A stretch of DNA of 64,000 bases from Clostridium aceticum (GCF_001042715.1 NZ_CP009687.1:2967418-3031417); one strand, 5' to 3'; counted from the first letter of the stretch, positions 55,453 to 64,000 are shown. A program made the numbers and translations. Notes: generated by a model not told the origin, from the letters alone.

Positions 55453-56697
55453 ATGTCAACTTTAGCTATGCAAACATCTGTGAATCGTGAGCTTTATTTA
55501 GATGATTTATCTTTTGAAAAGTCTAGAGACCGTCTAAAGGATATTTTACAAAAAACAGAATTAATCCATAGTTCTATTTTTAGTAAGGAATCAGGAAACC
55601 AAGTTTACATCAAACCAGAAAACCTACAAACCACTGGTTCTTTTAAAATACGTGGCGCTTATAATAAAATCGCTAAATTATCCTTAGAGGAAAGAAAAAA
55701 AGGCCTTATTGCCTCTTCAGCAGGAAATCACGCTCAAGGTGTTGCCTATGCGGCTGAAATGCTTGGAGTAAATGCCACCATCGTTATGCCGAAAACAACC
55801 CCATTGATCAAGGTAGAAGCAACAAAAAGTTATGGGGCAGATGTAAGACTTTTTGGTAATTGTTATGACGAAGCTTATAAAGAAGCCCTTAGATTACAAA
55901 AAAAGTCAGGAGCTATCTTTATCCATCCCTTTGATGATTTAGATGTCATTGAAGGTCAGGGAACCATCAGCTTAGAAATTATAGAGGAGTTGCAGGATGT
56001 AGATTGTTTATTGGTACCTATAGGCGGTGGAGGTATTGCCAGTGGTATCGCCTTGGCGGCAAAAATGATGAAACCGGATATCAAAATCATTGGCGTAGAA
56101 CCTGAGGGTGCTAATGCTATGAAAATCTCTGTTGAAACCAATAAAATCACCTATCTTGATACCGTCTGTACCATTGCTGATGGTGCAGCAGTAAAAAAGC
56201 CAGGAGAACTTACTTTTTCCATTATAAGAGATTATGTAGATGAAATTGTTACAGTTTCTGACTTTGAAATCATGGAGGCCTTTTTACTGCTTTTAGAGAA
56301 ACATAAACTTACTGGAGAAAATGCTGGGGTGTTATCTCTAGCAGGACTGAAAAAAATCGAAGAAAAAAATAAAAAAGTAGTGTGTGTAGTAAGTGGAGGT
56401 AACATCGATGTGGTATCTATCTCCTCTATGATTAATCGTGGACTTGTTTCAAGGGGTCGGATCTTCTGTTTTTCAGTAAACCTACCTGATGTGCCTGGAG
56501 AGCTATTAAGGGTTTCCAGTATCCTGACAGACTTAAATGCAAATGTCGTAAAGCTAGACCACAATCAGTTTCAAACCTTTGATCGTCTGATGGATGTACA
56601 GCTTCAAGTAACGGTTGAAACCAATGGCCACAAACATATCGAGGAAATCATAGCAAAATTCAAAACCTTAGGTTATAACGTTACAAAGGTCTATTAG
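55453..56697 (+). CDS. ilvA: Threonine ammonia-lyase (threonine deaminase)
   Basis: 414 residues. The PLP-dependent catalytic domain (~20-325) has the Schiff-base Lys in TTGSFKIRGAYNKI and the phosphate-binding loop IGGGGIASGIALAAK; SAGNHAQGVAYAAEML binds substrate. A single C-terminal ACT-like domain (~335-414: VNLPDVPGELLRVSSILTDL) provides feedback control. The product 2-oxobutanoate feeds isoleucine synthesis, agreeing with the AUC T-box in front. The ATG follows AAAGGAGGATATTACCC. It ends in a terminator. Confidence 0.95.
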   Translation: MSTLAMQTSVNRELYLDDLSFEKSRDRLKDILQKTELIHSSIFSKESGNQVYIKPENLQTTGSFKIRGAYNKIAKLSLEERKKGLIASSAGNHAQGVAYAAEMLGVNATIVMPKTTPLIKVEATKSYGADVRLFGNCYDEAYKEALRLQKKSGAIFIHPFDDLDVIEGQGTISLEIIEELQDVDCLLVPIGGGGIASGIALAAKMMKPDIKIIGVEPEGANAMKISVETNKITYLDTVCTIADGAAVKKPGELTFSIIRDYVDEIVTVSDFEIMEAFLLLLEKHKLTGENAGVLSLAGLKKIEEKNKKVVCVVSGGNIDVVSISSMINRGLVSRGRIFCFSVNLPDVPGELLRVSSILTDLNANVVKLDHNQFQTFDRLMDVQLQVTVETNGHKHIEEIIAKFKTLGYNVTKVY

Positions 56698-56723
56698 ATA
56701 AAGGGAGCAAATGCTCCCTTTAT
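56698..56723. terminator. Terminator after ilvA
   Basis: The perfect 11-bp stem ATAAAGGGAGC / GCTCCCTTTAT with loop AAAT starts directly after the ilvA stop; the stem also covers the stop of the convergent small gene. Confidence 0.75.
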
Positions 56724-56983
56724 CCATGCAACTTTTTAATTTGCTGTTGTATATCCTTTAAATCATAGGAACTAAAATCCCTTTTTCCATTGATGATCAC
56801 CGCTTGATCATCTACTTTATTTCTGATATTTAAATACTTTTTCTCTTCCTCTTCGTTTACATTCTCACTACAGCTATCATACTTTTCATACTTCCACTGT
56901 CTTCCCACCTGATAAATAATAAAATTCAAAACACCTTCTTCTAAATCAACTTGTAGTTCCTTTGCTAATTCTGGTAATCGCAT
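56720..56983 (-). CDS. Small acidic protein of unknown function
   Basis: 87 residues, unrecognised, but with a strong AAGGAGGATGTTCA before the ATG, so it is very likely translated. No signal peptide or TM. Sequence: MRLPELAKELQVDLEEGVLN, then aromatic/charged YQVGRQWKYEKY, an acidic run NVNEEEEKKYL and a C-terminal helix SSYDLKDIQQQIKKLH. It is convergent with ilvA, the two ends sharing one hairpin. No role can be inferred. Confidence 0.7.
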   Translation of the reverse strand: MRLPELAKELQVDLEEGVLNFIIYQVGRQWKYEKYDSCSENVNEEEEKKYLNIRNKVDDQAVIINGKRDFSSYDLKDIQQQIKKLHG

Positions 56984-57201
56984 TGAACATCCTCCTTATG
57001 ACTACTATATTTCATCTTTTTATAGGTTTAGATTCAGTCTACTTGGCCACTGTTCCTCTGTATGCCACATAACAATCGATACTTTGTCTGCTTGTTCCAT
57101 CACCTACATTTAGTTTACTGCTTTATGTATTTTGTTTCTTTGCTTACTTTTATATTACCATACTTTAGCATTATACCCAATAAAACACCTTTATTTTCCT
57201 C

Positions 57202-57384
57202 TTATCTAGCTCTTTTGTCCAAATCACTTCCGTCGGATATTAGTAGTCTTAGACGATTTTTTTGTTCCTCTACAATATGTTCATCCAATTCTCTGCTTAG
57301 CCTGATAATTTCCTCTTTTGTGGCGTTGCTTTTTTCCTTCAATAAATCATTTAAAGATTCCTTTAATCTACTTATCTTATCCAT
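57202..57384 (-). CDS. Spo0E-family aspartyl-phosphate phosphatase
   Basis: 60 residues. Two helices with the S-x-x-L-D motif in EEIIRLSRELDEHIVEEQKN, preceded by ISRLKESLNDLLKEKSNATK. A strong CATGGAGGGAAAGAGAAA precedes the ATG. Second Spo0E-type gene of the window; it lies divergent from an XRE regulator with a shared 180-base control region. Probably removes phosphate from Spo0A or a related response regulator. Confidence 0.85.
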   Translation of the reverse strand: MDKISRLKESLNDLLKEKSNATKEEIIRLSRELDEHIVEEQKNRLRLLISDGSDLDKRAR

Positions 57385-57441
57385 TTTCTCTTTCCCTCCA
57401 TGTTCTTGAGACTTTTCAAAACCAATATTAGTTAAATTATA

Positions 57442-57497
57442 GTCCCAATAAGAAACATTGTCGATATTTTTTTGATATTTTATTTGCTTTTTGGGAC
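57442..57497. promoter_or_regulatory. Inverted operator pair and Spo0A-box-like site between Spo0E and XRE genes
   Basis: GTCCCAATAAGAAA (57442-57455) and the complementary-strand GTCCCAAAAAGCAA (57497-57484) are inverted copies with 12 of 14 identical bases. TTGTCGAT at 57458-57465 differs by one base from the Spo0A box TTGTCGAA. The XRE protein likely binds the inverted pair. Confidence 0.5.
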
Positions 57498-57565
57498 AGG
57501 AATTCCTAAGTTATTTATTTCAAAGACATTATAAAGTAAAATATATCAAGTAGGGGGGTGCTTTT

Positions 57566-57928
57566 ATGAATTTTTCTCATAGATTAAAGCAACTTAGAAA
57601 AGAAAAAAAAATAACACAAGAAGACCTAGCAAATCAACTCAATAAAACTCGCTCTACTGTCGCTGGATATGAAACAGAGAGAAAAGAACCAGATTATGAT
57701 ACCCTAAAAAAAATAGCGGAATTTTTTGATGTATCTACAGACTATCTTCTTGGACACTCTGACATACCTCATTTATATTCTGCCAAGGATTGTATTACTG
57801 AAACAAAAGCTCGTTATGGTTTGGAGGACAAGGATTTGCCCGACGAAGCCATTAAACAAATTGAAGACTATATTGAGTTCATTAAACAAAAATATCGCAA
57901 TAATGAAGAGGTCAAAAAAAAATCTTAG
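57566..57928 (+). CDS. XRE-family helix-turn-helix regulator
   Basis: 120 residues. The HTH (~4-60) is RLKQLRKEKKITQEDLANQL + NKTRSTVAGYETERKEPDYD, followed by IAEFFDVSTDYLLGHSD, the common end of SinR/Xre-type domains. A C-terminal helix (DEAIKQIEDYIEFIKQKY) could dimerise or bind a partner. The ATG has GGGGGGTGCTTTT in front. Divergent from a Spo0E gene, so a role in sporulation timing is possible but unproven. Confidence 0.9.
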   Translation: MNFSHRLKQLRKEKKITQEDLANQLNKTRSTVAGYETERKEPDYDTLKKIAEFFDVSTDYLLGHSDIPHLYSAKDCITETKARYGLEDKDLPDEAIKQIEDYIEFIKQKYRNNEEVKKKS

Positions 57929-57944
57929 ATTTCTTATACATTAC

Positions 57945-57977
57945 AAAAGGTACTATGGCTTTTCCATAGTACCTTTT
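57945..57977. terminator. Bidirectional terminator
   Basis: The perfect 14-bp stem AAAAGGTACTATGG / CCATAGTACCTTTT lies between the convergent XRE and MATE genes. Confidence 0.85.
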
Positions 57978-58011
57978 ATATGTTTAGAGAGGAAAAGCAT
58001 TAAGTCCTATC

Positions 58012-59391
58012 TTAGGTAAGCTGTACATCCTTATCCAATGATTTATAGGATTCTTTTCGTAGCAAAGCTATAAACCAAGTTGTCAGTAAGACCCCCTTCA
58101 GTACGCTGGTCATACTAATACTCCACCATACACCATTCAAACCTAAGAGACTGCCTGAGGAAAGTATTAATGCTAAAGGTATTCTTAAAGCGTTGAAGGA
58201 AATTCCAATGATCGAAGGAGGTACTGTTTTTCCTAATCCATTGAAGGCACCAGCTGTAGCAATTTCTATACACATAAAAAGCTGAGACAAACCTAGAATC
58301 CTTAAATAAACCACACCATAGGCTATAGCATCTGCCTCTGGAAGAAAAATAGTGAAAATAGGTCTAGCAGCAAAAATCAATAATGATGTTGCAATCAAAC
58401 CAATTACACCAACAATTTGTAAGGACACATAATATCCCTTTTGAATTCGCTGCCACTTTCCAGCTCCATAGTTTTGGCCTACAAAGGCACTAATAGCTGT
58501 TGAAAATCCACTTGCTGTCATCCAAGAAATTGCCTCTATTTGAGAGCCGATTTTTTGAACTGCAATAGGTACTGGCCCCCATTGGGCAATGATCCTAGCA
58601 AGTACCATGGCAAAAATAGTAAATAAACCACTTTGTAAAGCCGCTGGTATCCCTAGTCTCACAATGCTTTTCATATGCTCTAGATCTGGTCTTTCAAGGA
58701 GATTTATTTTATCAAATAATTCTCCTTTAACTTTTATAATATTATATACAAAACAGCAGGTTACTATAAACTGTGCTATCACCGTTGCTATAGCAGCACC
58801 CTTCACCCCTAAAGCCGGAAAGGGACCTATTCCTAATATCAGCATAGGATCTAAAAACATGTTGGTCAACAAACCAACCACGTTCAGCATAAATGGTGTT
58901 CTACTGTTGCCATAGCCATTTAGAATCCCCGTAAATACTGGATTGATAAAGTAAAAAACCATTCCAAAAGATACAATAACTAAATACGATGTAGCCATCT
59001 CATGTATTTGAGGATTGCCTAGATTAAAAAAATCAATGAGGGATTTTCTAAATAATATAAGCCCACTGCCATACAAAAGGGCTAAAAAAACTACCAACTG
59101 AAGAGTATGTCGAATATATCGTTTCGCTTCTTTAATATCTTTTCTTCCAGTTGATTGTGCTACCCCTACCTCTGCCCCTATTTTGGGAATAAGAATAAAA
59201 GCAAAGGCCAACCAAGTAAAGAAACCAGCAGTACCTACAGCTGCCACAGCACTGCTGCCTACCCTGCCAATCCAAATCATATCTGTCATATTATAGGCCA
59301 TTTGCACAAAAGACGTTCCCATAATAGGTAAAGCTAATTTTATCAAAGCTTGTGAAATACTCCCCTCTGTTAACTGATTATTTCTTTTCAA
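58012..59391 (-). CDS. MATE-family multidrug/Na+ antiporter
   Basis: 459 residues with twelve predicted TM helices in two MatE repeats (~10-170 and ~235-400). Conserved: IMGTSFVQMAYNMTDMIWIG in TM1-2, GNGYGNSRTPFM-type loop in the first half (GILNGYGNSRTP), and AISAFVGQNYGAGKW in the second. Export of cationic compounds coupled to Na+ or H+. The start is TTG at 59391. It lies downstream of the GGDEF-EAL gene on the same strand (70-base gap). Confidence 0.93.
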   Translation of the reverse strand: MKRNNQLTEGSISQALIKLALPIMGTSFVQMAYNMTDMIWIGRVGSSAVAAVGTAGFFTWLAFAFILIPKIGAEVGVAQSTGRKDIKEAKRYIRHTLQLVVFLALLYGSGLILFRKSLIDFFNLGNPQIHEMATSYLVIVSFGMVFYFINPVFTGILNGYGNSRTPFMLNVVGLLTNMFLDPMLILGIGPFPALGVKGAAIATVIAQFIVTCCFVYNIIKVKGELFDKINLLERPDLEHMKSIVRLGIPAALQSGLFTIFAMVLARIIAQWGPVPIAVQKIGSQIEAISWMTASGFSTAISAFVGQNYGAGKWQRIQKGYYVSLQIVGVIGLIATSLLIFAARPIFTIFLPEADAIAYGVVYLRILGLSQLFMCIEIATAGAFNGLGKTVPPSIIGISFNALRIPLALILSSGSLLGLNGVWWSISMTSVLKGVLLTTWFIALLRKESYKSLDKDVQLT

Positions 59392-59460
59392 TAAAGTCCA
59401 ACTCCGTTCTAACCAAATGTTGTTTTCGTCATACTTATATTCGTCGCTTGCTGCACTTCT

Positions 59461-61794
59461 TTAACCTTCAAGAATCACACTTTTCACTAGATATTCTCTT
59501 TCAAATACATCTGCTGGCACAGGGTGCCCATAGATATATCCTTGAATCTCATCACAGCTAAGCTCTTTTAGTATTTTTAATTGTTCTTCCTCCTCCACCC
59601 CTTCAGCTATGGTTTTAAGCCCTAATCCATTGGCCATCATTATGATTGCCTTGACAATCAGCAAGGTATTCTTATCACTGGCTATATTGTCTATGAGTTC
59701 CTTTGCTATCTTAAGTCTATCTATATCAAATCTCTTTATATAGCTTAGTGATGAATATCCAGTACCGAAATCATCTATGGATATATTGATATCAATTTCT
59801 GCGAGAGATGTAAATAATTCCTCCATAGACGTCTCTGAGCTCATGGCACTATTTTCAGTTATCTCTAAGTCAATCCATTCAGGCTTAACACCACTTTTAC
59901 GGATCTTTTGTTTTAACCAATTAATAAAATCCTCCTGATCAATTTGCTTAGGAGATATATTAATACCGATTTTAAGATCTTGACTATATTTTTCATTCCA
60001 GTTTTTGATCTGTCTTAAAGCTTCATCAAGAACCCATTCCCCTACTCTTATAATCATAGAAGTCTCTTCTGCTATGGGAATAAATTCCCCTGGAAATATA
60101 AACCCCTTACTAGGGCTATTCCATCGAATTAGGGCTTCCATACCTACTAGAGTATTATCAGAAGACCTGTATTGCGGTTGATAGTAGAGTTTAAATTCTT
60201 CCTTAAAATCAGCATGACGAAGCAAAAGTTCAATCTCATGTTTTCGTTGAATTTCCTTACTAAGCCAACTATCAAAAAAAGCAAAGCGTTTACCGAGATA
60301 ATTTTTCTTGCATTGATACATGGCAATATCAGCGTATTTTATCAGTAAATTTCTTTCATCAGCATCTGTTGGAAATCTGGATATACCAACACTCACCCCC
60401 AATTGAAAACTATAAGGTGGAATTAATATTGTTTTTTCACATAGTTTTACGATTTCTTTAGCATACCAGTTAAGAAGTTTTTCTGAGGTATCTCCCTCAA
60501 CGATCATAGCAAACTCATCTCCTCCGACCCTGAAGAGAGTTGCATCAGGTGGACACCAAATTTCCAGTCTGGCAGCAATTTTTCTTAAAATGTTATCCCC
60601 CATTTCATGACCATGAGCATCATTAACAGCTTTAAACCTATCCAAATCCATATAAAAAATAGCAAAAGATTTTTCCAATGGAGAATCTATTAGAGAATCA
60701 ACATATTCGATAAAATATCTACGATTGTAGAGTCCAGTTAAAGCATCGGTTTTAGATAAATTGTTCAAAGTTTCATTTACTTTGATAAGCTCCTTTGTAC
60801 GCTCTTGGACCGTCTGGTCTAGTATATCATTAAGCTGTTTTTCTGTTTTTAAGAGATGCTCGTTTTTTATAGCCGTTTGCACATATCCTCTAATTAACCA
60901 ATAGGCTATTATTACCCCTACAATGTGGATAAAAGTGATACGGCTCATTATCCCCAAAATATATAGAATAAAGGGTAAAGAAAATAGCCACTTCACAACC
61001 TTAGGTCTACCATAGTTTTCTGGGAGCTCTAACTTGCACACTTTAACAATCTTACTGGGATTCTCTGCCTCCTCCATAGCAGCAAAAGCTATAAATACTA
61101 TAGTAAGCATGTAAAAACCATCAATTAATGTGTTTGCAACATACTTATCTGCAAAGTTCAGATAAATAAAGTAAAGATCACACAGGACAAAAATAATAAT
61201 GCTTGCTATTATTAAATGCATGGCTCTGCTAACATTTTTCACGTGAGAAGAAGTATATACTATGAGAATAATGCTTATGGATATAAAATCAAAAAATAAA
61301 TATAAAAAAGTAGCTATGAAGCCTTCATTAAACAAAGAATTAATCTCCATTTTAGAAAACATAATCATCCATATAGAAACAATAATAATTGTACCGATAG
61401 CAATTACATCCAAAAGCAATTGTACTGTATTCCACTTCTTAATATTATAATAAAAATATAGTCCACAAAAAATAGCAATCATTATGTTAGATACCAAATA
61501 CAAATGTATAAATATGGAAATTGTGTGGGGATCTATTAAAAGGATATGCTCAGTGAACAACCAAGCAAAATCTGTGATTCCCCAGCTTAAAGCAACTAAA
61601 AACAATACTCTCCAGCTCCATTGATAAGTGTTAACTTTTTTTGACTCTAGCCATATGATAGCAGCTGCCACAAAAGCTACAGTGGGAGATAAAATGTTTC
61701 CCCATAAATTACTATTAAATAATAGAGAAACAACATAAGCAAAAAATAAAACAATCAAAATATATGTTTGTATATGTTTTTTAAGACCACACAA
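59461..61794 (-). CDS. Membrane GGDEF-EAL protein
   Basis: 777 residues. About nine TM helices in ~10-320 with no recognised sensor name; then a short coiled coil (EKQLNDILDQTVQERTKELI), GGDEF ~355-510 with intact signature FRVGGDEFAMIVEG, and EAL ~530-775 with GMEALIRW, NISPKQI, EITENSA, DDFGTGYSSLSYI and AEGVEEEE. Both domains keep catalytic signatures, so it could make or break c-di-GMP. The start is TTG 61794 (LCGLKKHIQ), placed 8 bases after AGGAGG; the ORF continues to 61824 but through that ribosome site. Probably co-transcribed with the MATE gene. Confidence 0.9.
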   Translation of the reverse strand: MCGLKKHIQTYILIVLFFAYVVSLLFNSNLWGNILSPTVAFVAAAIIWLESKKVNTYQWSWRVLFLVALSWGITDFAWLFTEHILLIDPHTISIFIHLYLVSNIMIAIFCGLYFYYNIKKWNTVQLLLDVIAIGTIIIVSIWMIMFSKMEINSLFNEGFIATFLYLFFDFISISIILIVYTSSHVKNVSRAMHLIIASIIIFVLCDLYFIYLNFADKYVANTLIDGFYMLTIVFIAFAAMEEAENPSKIVKVCKLELPENYGRPKVVKWLFSLPFILYILGIMSRITFIHIVGVIIAYWLIRGYVQTAIKNEHLLKTEKQLNDILDQTVQERTKELIKVNETLNNLSKTDALTGLYNRRYFIEYVDSLIDSPLEKSFAIFYMDLDRFKAVNDAHGHEMGDNILRKIAARLEIWCPPDATLFRVGGDEFAMIVEGDTSEKLLNWYAKEIVKLCEKTILIPPYSFQLGVSVGISRFPTDADERNLLIKYADIAMYQCKKNYLGKRFAFFDSWLSKEIQRKHEIELLLRHADFKEEFKLYYQPQYRSSDNTLVGMEALIRWNSPSKGFIFPGEFIPIAEETSMIIRVGEWVLDEALRQIKNWNEKYSQDLKIGINISPKQIDQEDFINWLKQKIRKSGVKPEWIDLEITENSAMSSETSMEELFTSLAEIDINISIDDFGTGYSSLSYIKRFDIDRLKIAKELIDNIASDKNTLLIVKAIIMMANGLGLKTIAEGVEEEEQLKILKELSCDEIQGYIYGHPVPADVFEREYLVKSVILEG

Positions 61795-61998
61795 TAACCT
61801 CACCTCCTGATGGAATGATGTCACAAACTCAAAGTCATGATATAACCTACAGCTTTCTAGTCATTGGAGAAATTGTATCAGTGGAGTTTCTTTATTCTTA
61901 AAGTTATATTCGATATGATAATCTCTTTCTCCTGTCAGGTTTTGGCTTAATTATAGTGTATAAGAAATTTTTTTTAAAGCTCTATTTACTAATATAAG
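61795..61998. other. Intergenic region upstream of the GGDEF-EAL gene
   Basis: Contains the promoter and ribosome site region only. I looked for a c-di-GMP riboswitch of either class and see none; no repeat or ORF. Confidence 0.3.
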
Positions 61999-62027
61999 AA
62001 AACCAGCACGCCAAGATGCTGGTTTTA
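61999..62027. terminator. Terminator after phnE
   Basis: The perfect 10-bp stem AAAACCAGCA / TGCTGGTTTT; T-rich on both sides. Confidence 0.8.
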
Positions 62028-62125
62028 TTTAACTATTGCTGGGGAATTATAAAACTTTCTATCTTATTGCTAATTCCTTTTATAGCAGGATCTGTTAGTG
62101 AATCAAACTGGACTTCTCAGTTTCA

Positions 62126-63706
62126 TTACGAAATTTTTTTCCTGAGATAATAGCTCAAGGTATCTATAGATATAATCATCATAGAAATTCCTAAAATAAG
62201 CAGCCCAACTCTCTCCCAGTTTCTCCAAGTTATATTCATCGTTAAAATTGTCCCTACGCCGCCTGCCCCTATAATCCCTAAGATCGTTGAGGTCCTAATA
62301 TTTGATTCTAGTCTATAGAGTACTAGACTTATGAAAGTGGGAAGGGTTTGTGGTAAAATCCCATGTCTAAAGCTATCAAGGTTGCTGCATCCAGTAACCA
62401 GTATACTGTTTTTGATATTTTCATGAGTATTTTCAATCACTTCGCTATATAACTTTGTAAGAACCCCTGTAGTATAAATACTAAGAGCTACACCTCCTGC
62501 CAAAGGCCCAGGACCAACGCCACGGAAAAGTATAATGGCGGTTATGATCGGTGGAAATGTCCTTAGAATATTTGTAATACCTTTAAAAATCCAACAACTA
62601 GATTTAGAAGGGGATGTATTGTATGCAGTAAAAAAAGATAAAAAGATGCTTCCTATAGCCCCTGTGATGGTGGCAAAAATAGCAATAAAGAAGCTTTCGC
62701 CAATTCCTTCAAACAGTTTAGGTAGATAGGCTAATTCCACCTTCATCATTCTGCTGATGATTACACCTCCTTGTTCTAACCCCATTTTAAACCTTTCATA
62801 ATGAATATCTATAGAACTTATTACTAAAATCACTGCTACAACCGTCATCGATACCAAAATAAAAACTCTTTTTTTACAAAAGCTTTTATGTGATTTAACA
62901 GATTGAAAGTTTATGAAAGATTTTTTTATGGATTTTCTTACTATAAAGCTTAAACCATCAATTGAAATAATTGTAAAAAATAGTATTAACACTAGGGTAG
63001 CCAAATTATCATATCTTAAATGATTTAAGTCCCTCCACATGATCTGTCCTATACCACCTGCTCCCACAAGACCAAGCACAGTAGCACTTCTTATATTGAT
63101 CTCTAGTACCATAAAGAAAACCGATACTGAAAGTTCTAAAATGGTAGGCAACACGGAATACCTAAGAACTTGGATTTGATTTGCACCTACTGATCTTGTT
63201 GCGTTTAGAAGATTTTCATTGATGGTTTCTATATTTTCTCTAAAAAGTTTTAGTGAGATCAATAGGGCTGTTATTGTAAGGGCTAAAATCCCTGAAAACT
63301 GTCCTATACTAAAAATACTTACTAAAAGAGCTGCCCAAATAAGGTTTGGCACAGTTCGCAAGAAAGAAAAAAAGAAATTTAATAGGATGGATAAATATTT
63401 ACTGGGGGTTATATTCCTAGCAGTTAATAATGCAAAGGGAATAGCTAATATAACTCCTATTAAAGAGGAGATCATTGCAATTTCTATTGTTTCTAAAAGT
63501 TTAGAAAAAACTTCCTGTGTATAAGATAAATTAGGAGTCATCATTCTTTGTAATAAATTATACATACTTGGTATACCTTGATAGATCCTGATAAAACTAA
63601 AGTCAATCATCATTCCTAAAAAAATCAGGTTCGCCAACAAAGCAGCTAAAATAAGATAACTTTTTTTATGATTTTTACTGATATAACTTTTGTAGTTGTT
63701 GATCAT
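62126..63706 (-). CDS. phnE: Fused dual-domain PhnE-type phosphonate/phosphite ABC permease
   Basis: 526 residues, twice the normal PhnE length. Two binding-protein-dependent permease domains lie in tandem (~15-265 and ~285-525). Each has its own EAA-like coupling loop: ATRSVGANQIQVLRYSVLPT in the first and GCSNLDSFRHGILPQTLPTF in the second. Each is followed by a RSATVLGLVGAGGIGQIM or RTSTILGIIGAGGVGTIL motif. Imports phosphonate- or phosphite-type compounds with PhnC and a binding protein. ATG 63706 follows GCAGGTGACCTCG and lies inside the end of phnC. A terminator follows, so the binding protein, if present, should be upstream, outside the window. Confidence 0.88.
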   Translation of the reverse strand: MINNYKSYISKNHKKSYLILAALLANLIFLGMMIDFSFIRIYQGIPSMYNLLQRMMTPNLSYTQEVFSKLLETIEIAMISSLIGVILAIPFALLTARNITPSKYLSILLNFFFSFLRTVPNLIWAALLVSIFSIGQFSGILALTITALLISLKLFRENIETINENLLNATRSVGANQIQVLRYSVLPTILELSVSVFFMVLEINIRSATVLGLVGAGGIGQIMWRDLNHLRYDNLATLVLILFFTIISIDGLSFIVRKSIKKSFINFQSVKSHKSFCKKRVFILVSMTVVAVILVISSIDIHYERFKMGLEQGGVIISRMMKVELAYLPKLFEGIGESFFIAIFATITGAIGSIFLSFFTAYNTSPSKSSCWIFKGITNILRTFPPIITAIILFRGVGPGPLAGGVALSIYTTGVLTKLYSEVIENTHENIKNSILVTGCSNLDSFRHGILPQTLPTFISLVLYRLESNIRTSTILGIIGAGGVGTILTMNITWRNWERVGLLILGISMMIISIDTLSYYLRKKIS

Positions 63707-64000
63707 CGAGGTCACCTGCTTCTCTATCAAAAAAAATTTTGCCGCTTTTTAGAGCAACAATTCTTGAACAATATTTTTTCGCTAAGCTTACATCATGCAG
63801 ATTGATCATGATAGTTATTTTCCTTTTTTCATTAATTACCTTAAAGTAATCCATTACAGTCTGGGCAGATGACAAATCAAGACTAGACACTGGTTCATCT
63901 GCCAAAACGATCTTAGGTCTTTGACACAAGGTCTTAGCAATAGCCACTCTTTGCTTTTGTCCCCCACTTAATTGATCCGCCCTAACAAATATTTTTTCCT
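63675..64000 (-). CDS. phnC: PhnC-type ABC ATPase, C-terminal part (gene runs off the right edge)
   Basis: About 108 C-terminal residues. The frame is open to base 64000. Signature RADQLSGGQKQRVAIAKTL, Walker B KIVLADEPVSSLD and H-loop IMINLHDVSLAKKYC are intact; the end matches PhnC (SGKIFFDREAGDL). The Walker A part is outside the window. It overlaps phnE by 32 bases, indicating translational coupling. Confidence 0.9.
   Translation of the reverse strand, partial: EKIFVRADQLSGGQKQRVAIAKTLCQRPKIVLADEPVSSLDLSSAQTVMDYFKVINEKRKITIMINLHDVSLAKKYCSRIVALKSGKIFFDREAGDLDDQQLQKLYQ

Noticed and set aside
57726-58019. Second frame inside the XRE gene
   Set aside because: It overlaps the well-supported XRE frame and the terminator, and its composition is a shadow.
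1-64000. CRISPR arrays, tRNA or rRNA genes, prophage or transposase genes
   Set aside because: I saw no regularly spaced repeats, no CCA-ended cloverleaf or conserved rRNA segments, and no phage or transposase protein motifs.

Overview
The window is AT-rich DNA from a spore-forming, motile, anaerobic-type Firmicute, most likely a member of the Clostridia. An Alkaliphilus/Natronincola-like relative would fit, but the genus is inference. The support is direct: a prkA-yhbH-spoVR operon, two small Spo0E-type phosphatases, a T-box leader, strong GGAGG ribosome binding sites with many TTG/GTG starts, soluble and membrane chemoreceptors, and many c-di-GMP and two-component proteins. There is no rRNA, tRNA, CRISPR array, prophage or transposase gene.

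Layout. 1-12.8 kb: housekeeping and metabolic genes, almost all on the minus strand (partial hydroxyacid dehydrogenase, HD-domain protein, DapF/CntK-like epimerase, Na+/H+ antiporter-family carrier, RF3, malic enzyme, GGDEF-EAL sensor, EamA exporter with flavodoxin, XRE-cupin regulator, cyclophilin, YkuK-like protein). 13.0-13.2 kb: a strong 6S RNA candidate with its own promoter and terminator. 13.2-19 kb: a TPR protein and the prkA-yhbH-spoVR stress/sporulation operon. 19.4-22.7 kb: a PocR-domain chemoreceptor with CheW, then a HAMP-only chemoreceptor. 23-36 kb: CvfB-like protein, RND pump with adaptor, and a two-component system with a heterodimeric ABC exporter. 36-42 kb: an orphan AnfO-family gene and a four-gene FIST / hybrid kinase / HD-GYP regulator / Hpt phosphorelay. 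42-55 kb: Spo0E, SpeA-type decarboxylase, a 7TMR-DISM hybrid kinase-cyclase, papain-like hydrolase, GntR/DUF1648 pair, and a TetR-controlled MacB-like ABC system. 55-64 kb: Ile T-box with ilvA, a divergent Spo0E/XRE pair, MATE pump, GGDEF-EAL protein, and a fused PhnE permease with partial PhnC.

The non-coding DNA is unusually structured. A MITE-like family (six complete copies, one degenerate copy, one solitary end) has inverted ends CATTAGCGTTAAC and 10-bp target duplications that can be read by eye. A second palindrome family with ends TATAGATAA sits 18-75 bp beyond three of these copies. A third, looser family shares AAACCGTrGACC.

Functionally, the window is rich in c-di-GMP control (two GGDEF-EAL proteins, one kinase-GGDEF hybrid, one HD-GYP regulator), in multidrug or peptide export (RND, ABC heterodimer, MacB-like, MATE, EamA), and in sporulation phosphorelay brakes. 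The best candidate for a little-described system is the FIST-kinase-HD-GYP-Hpt operon, which resembles NosP-type nitric-oxide phosphorelays.
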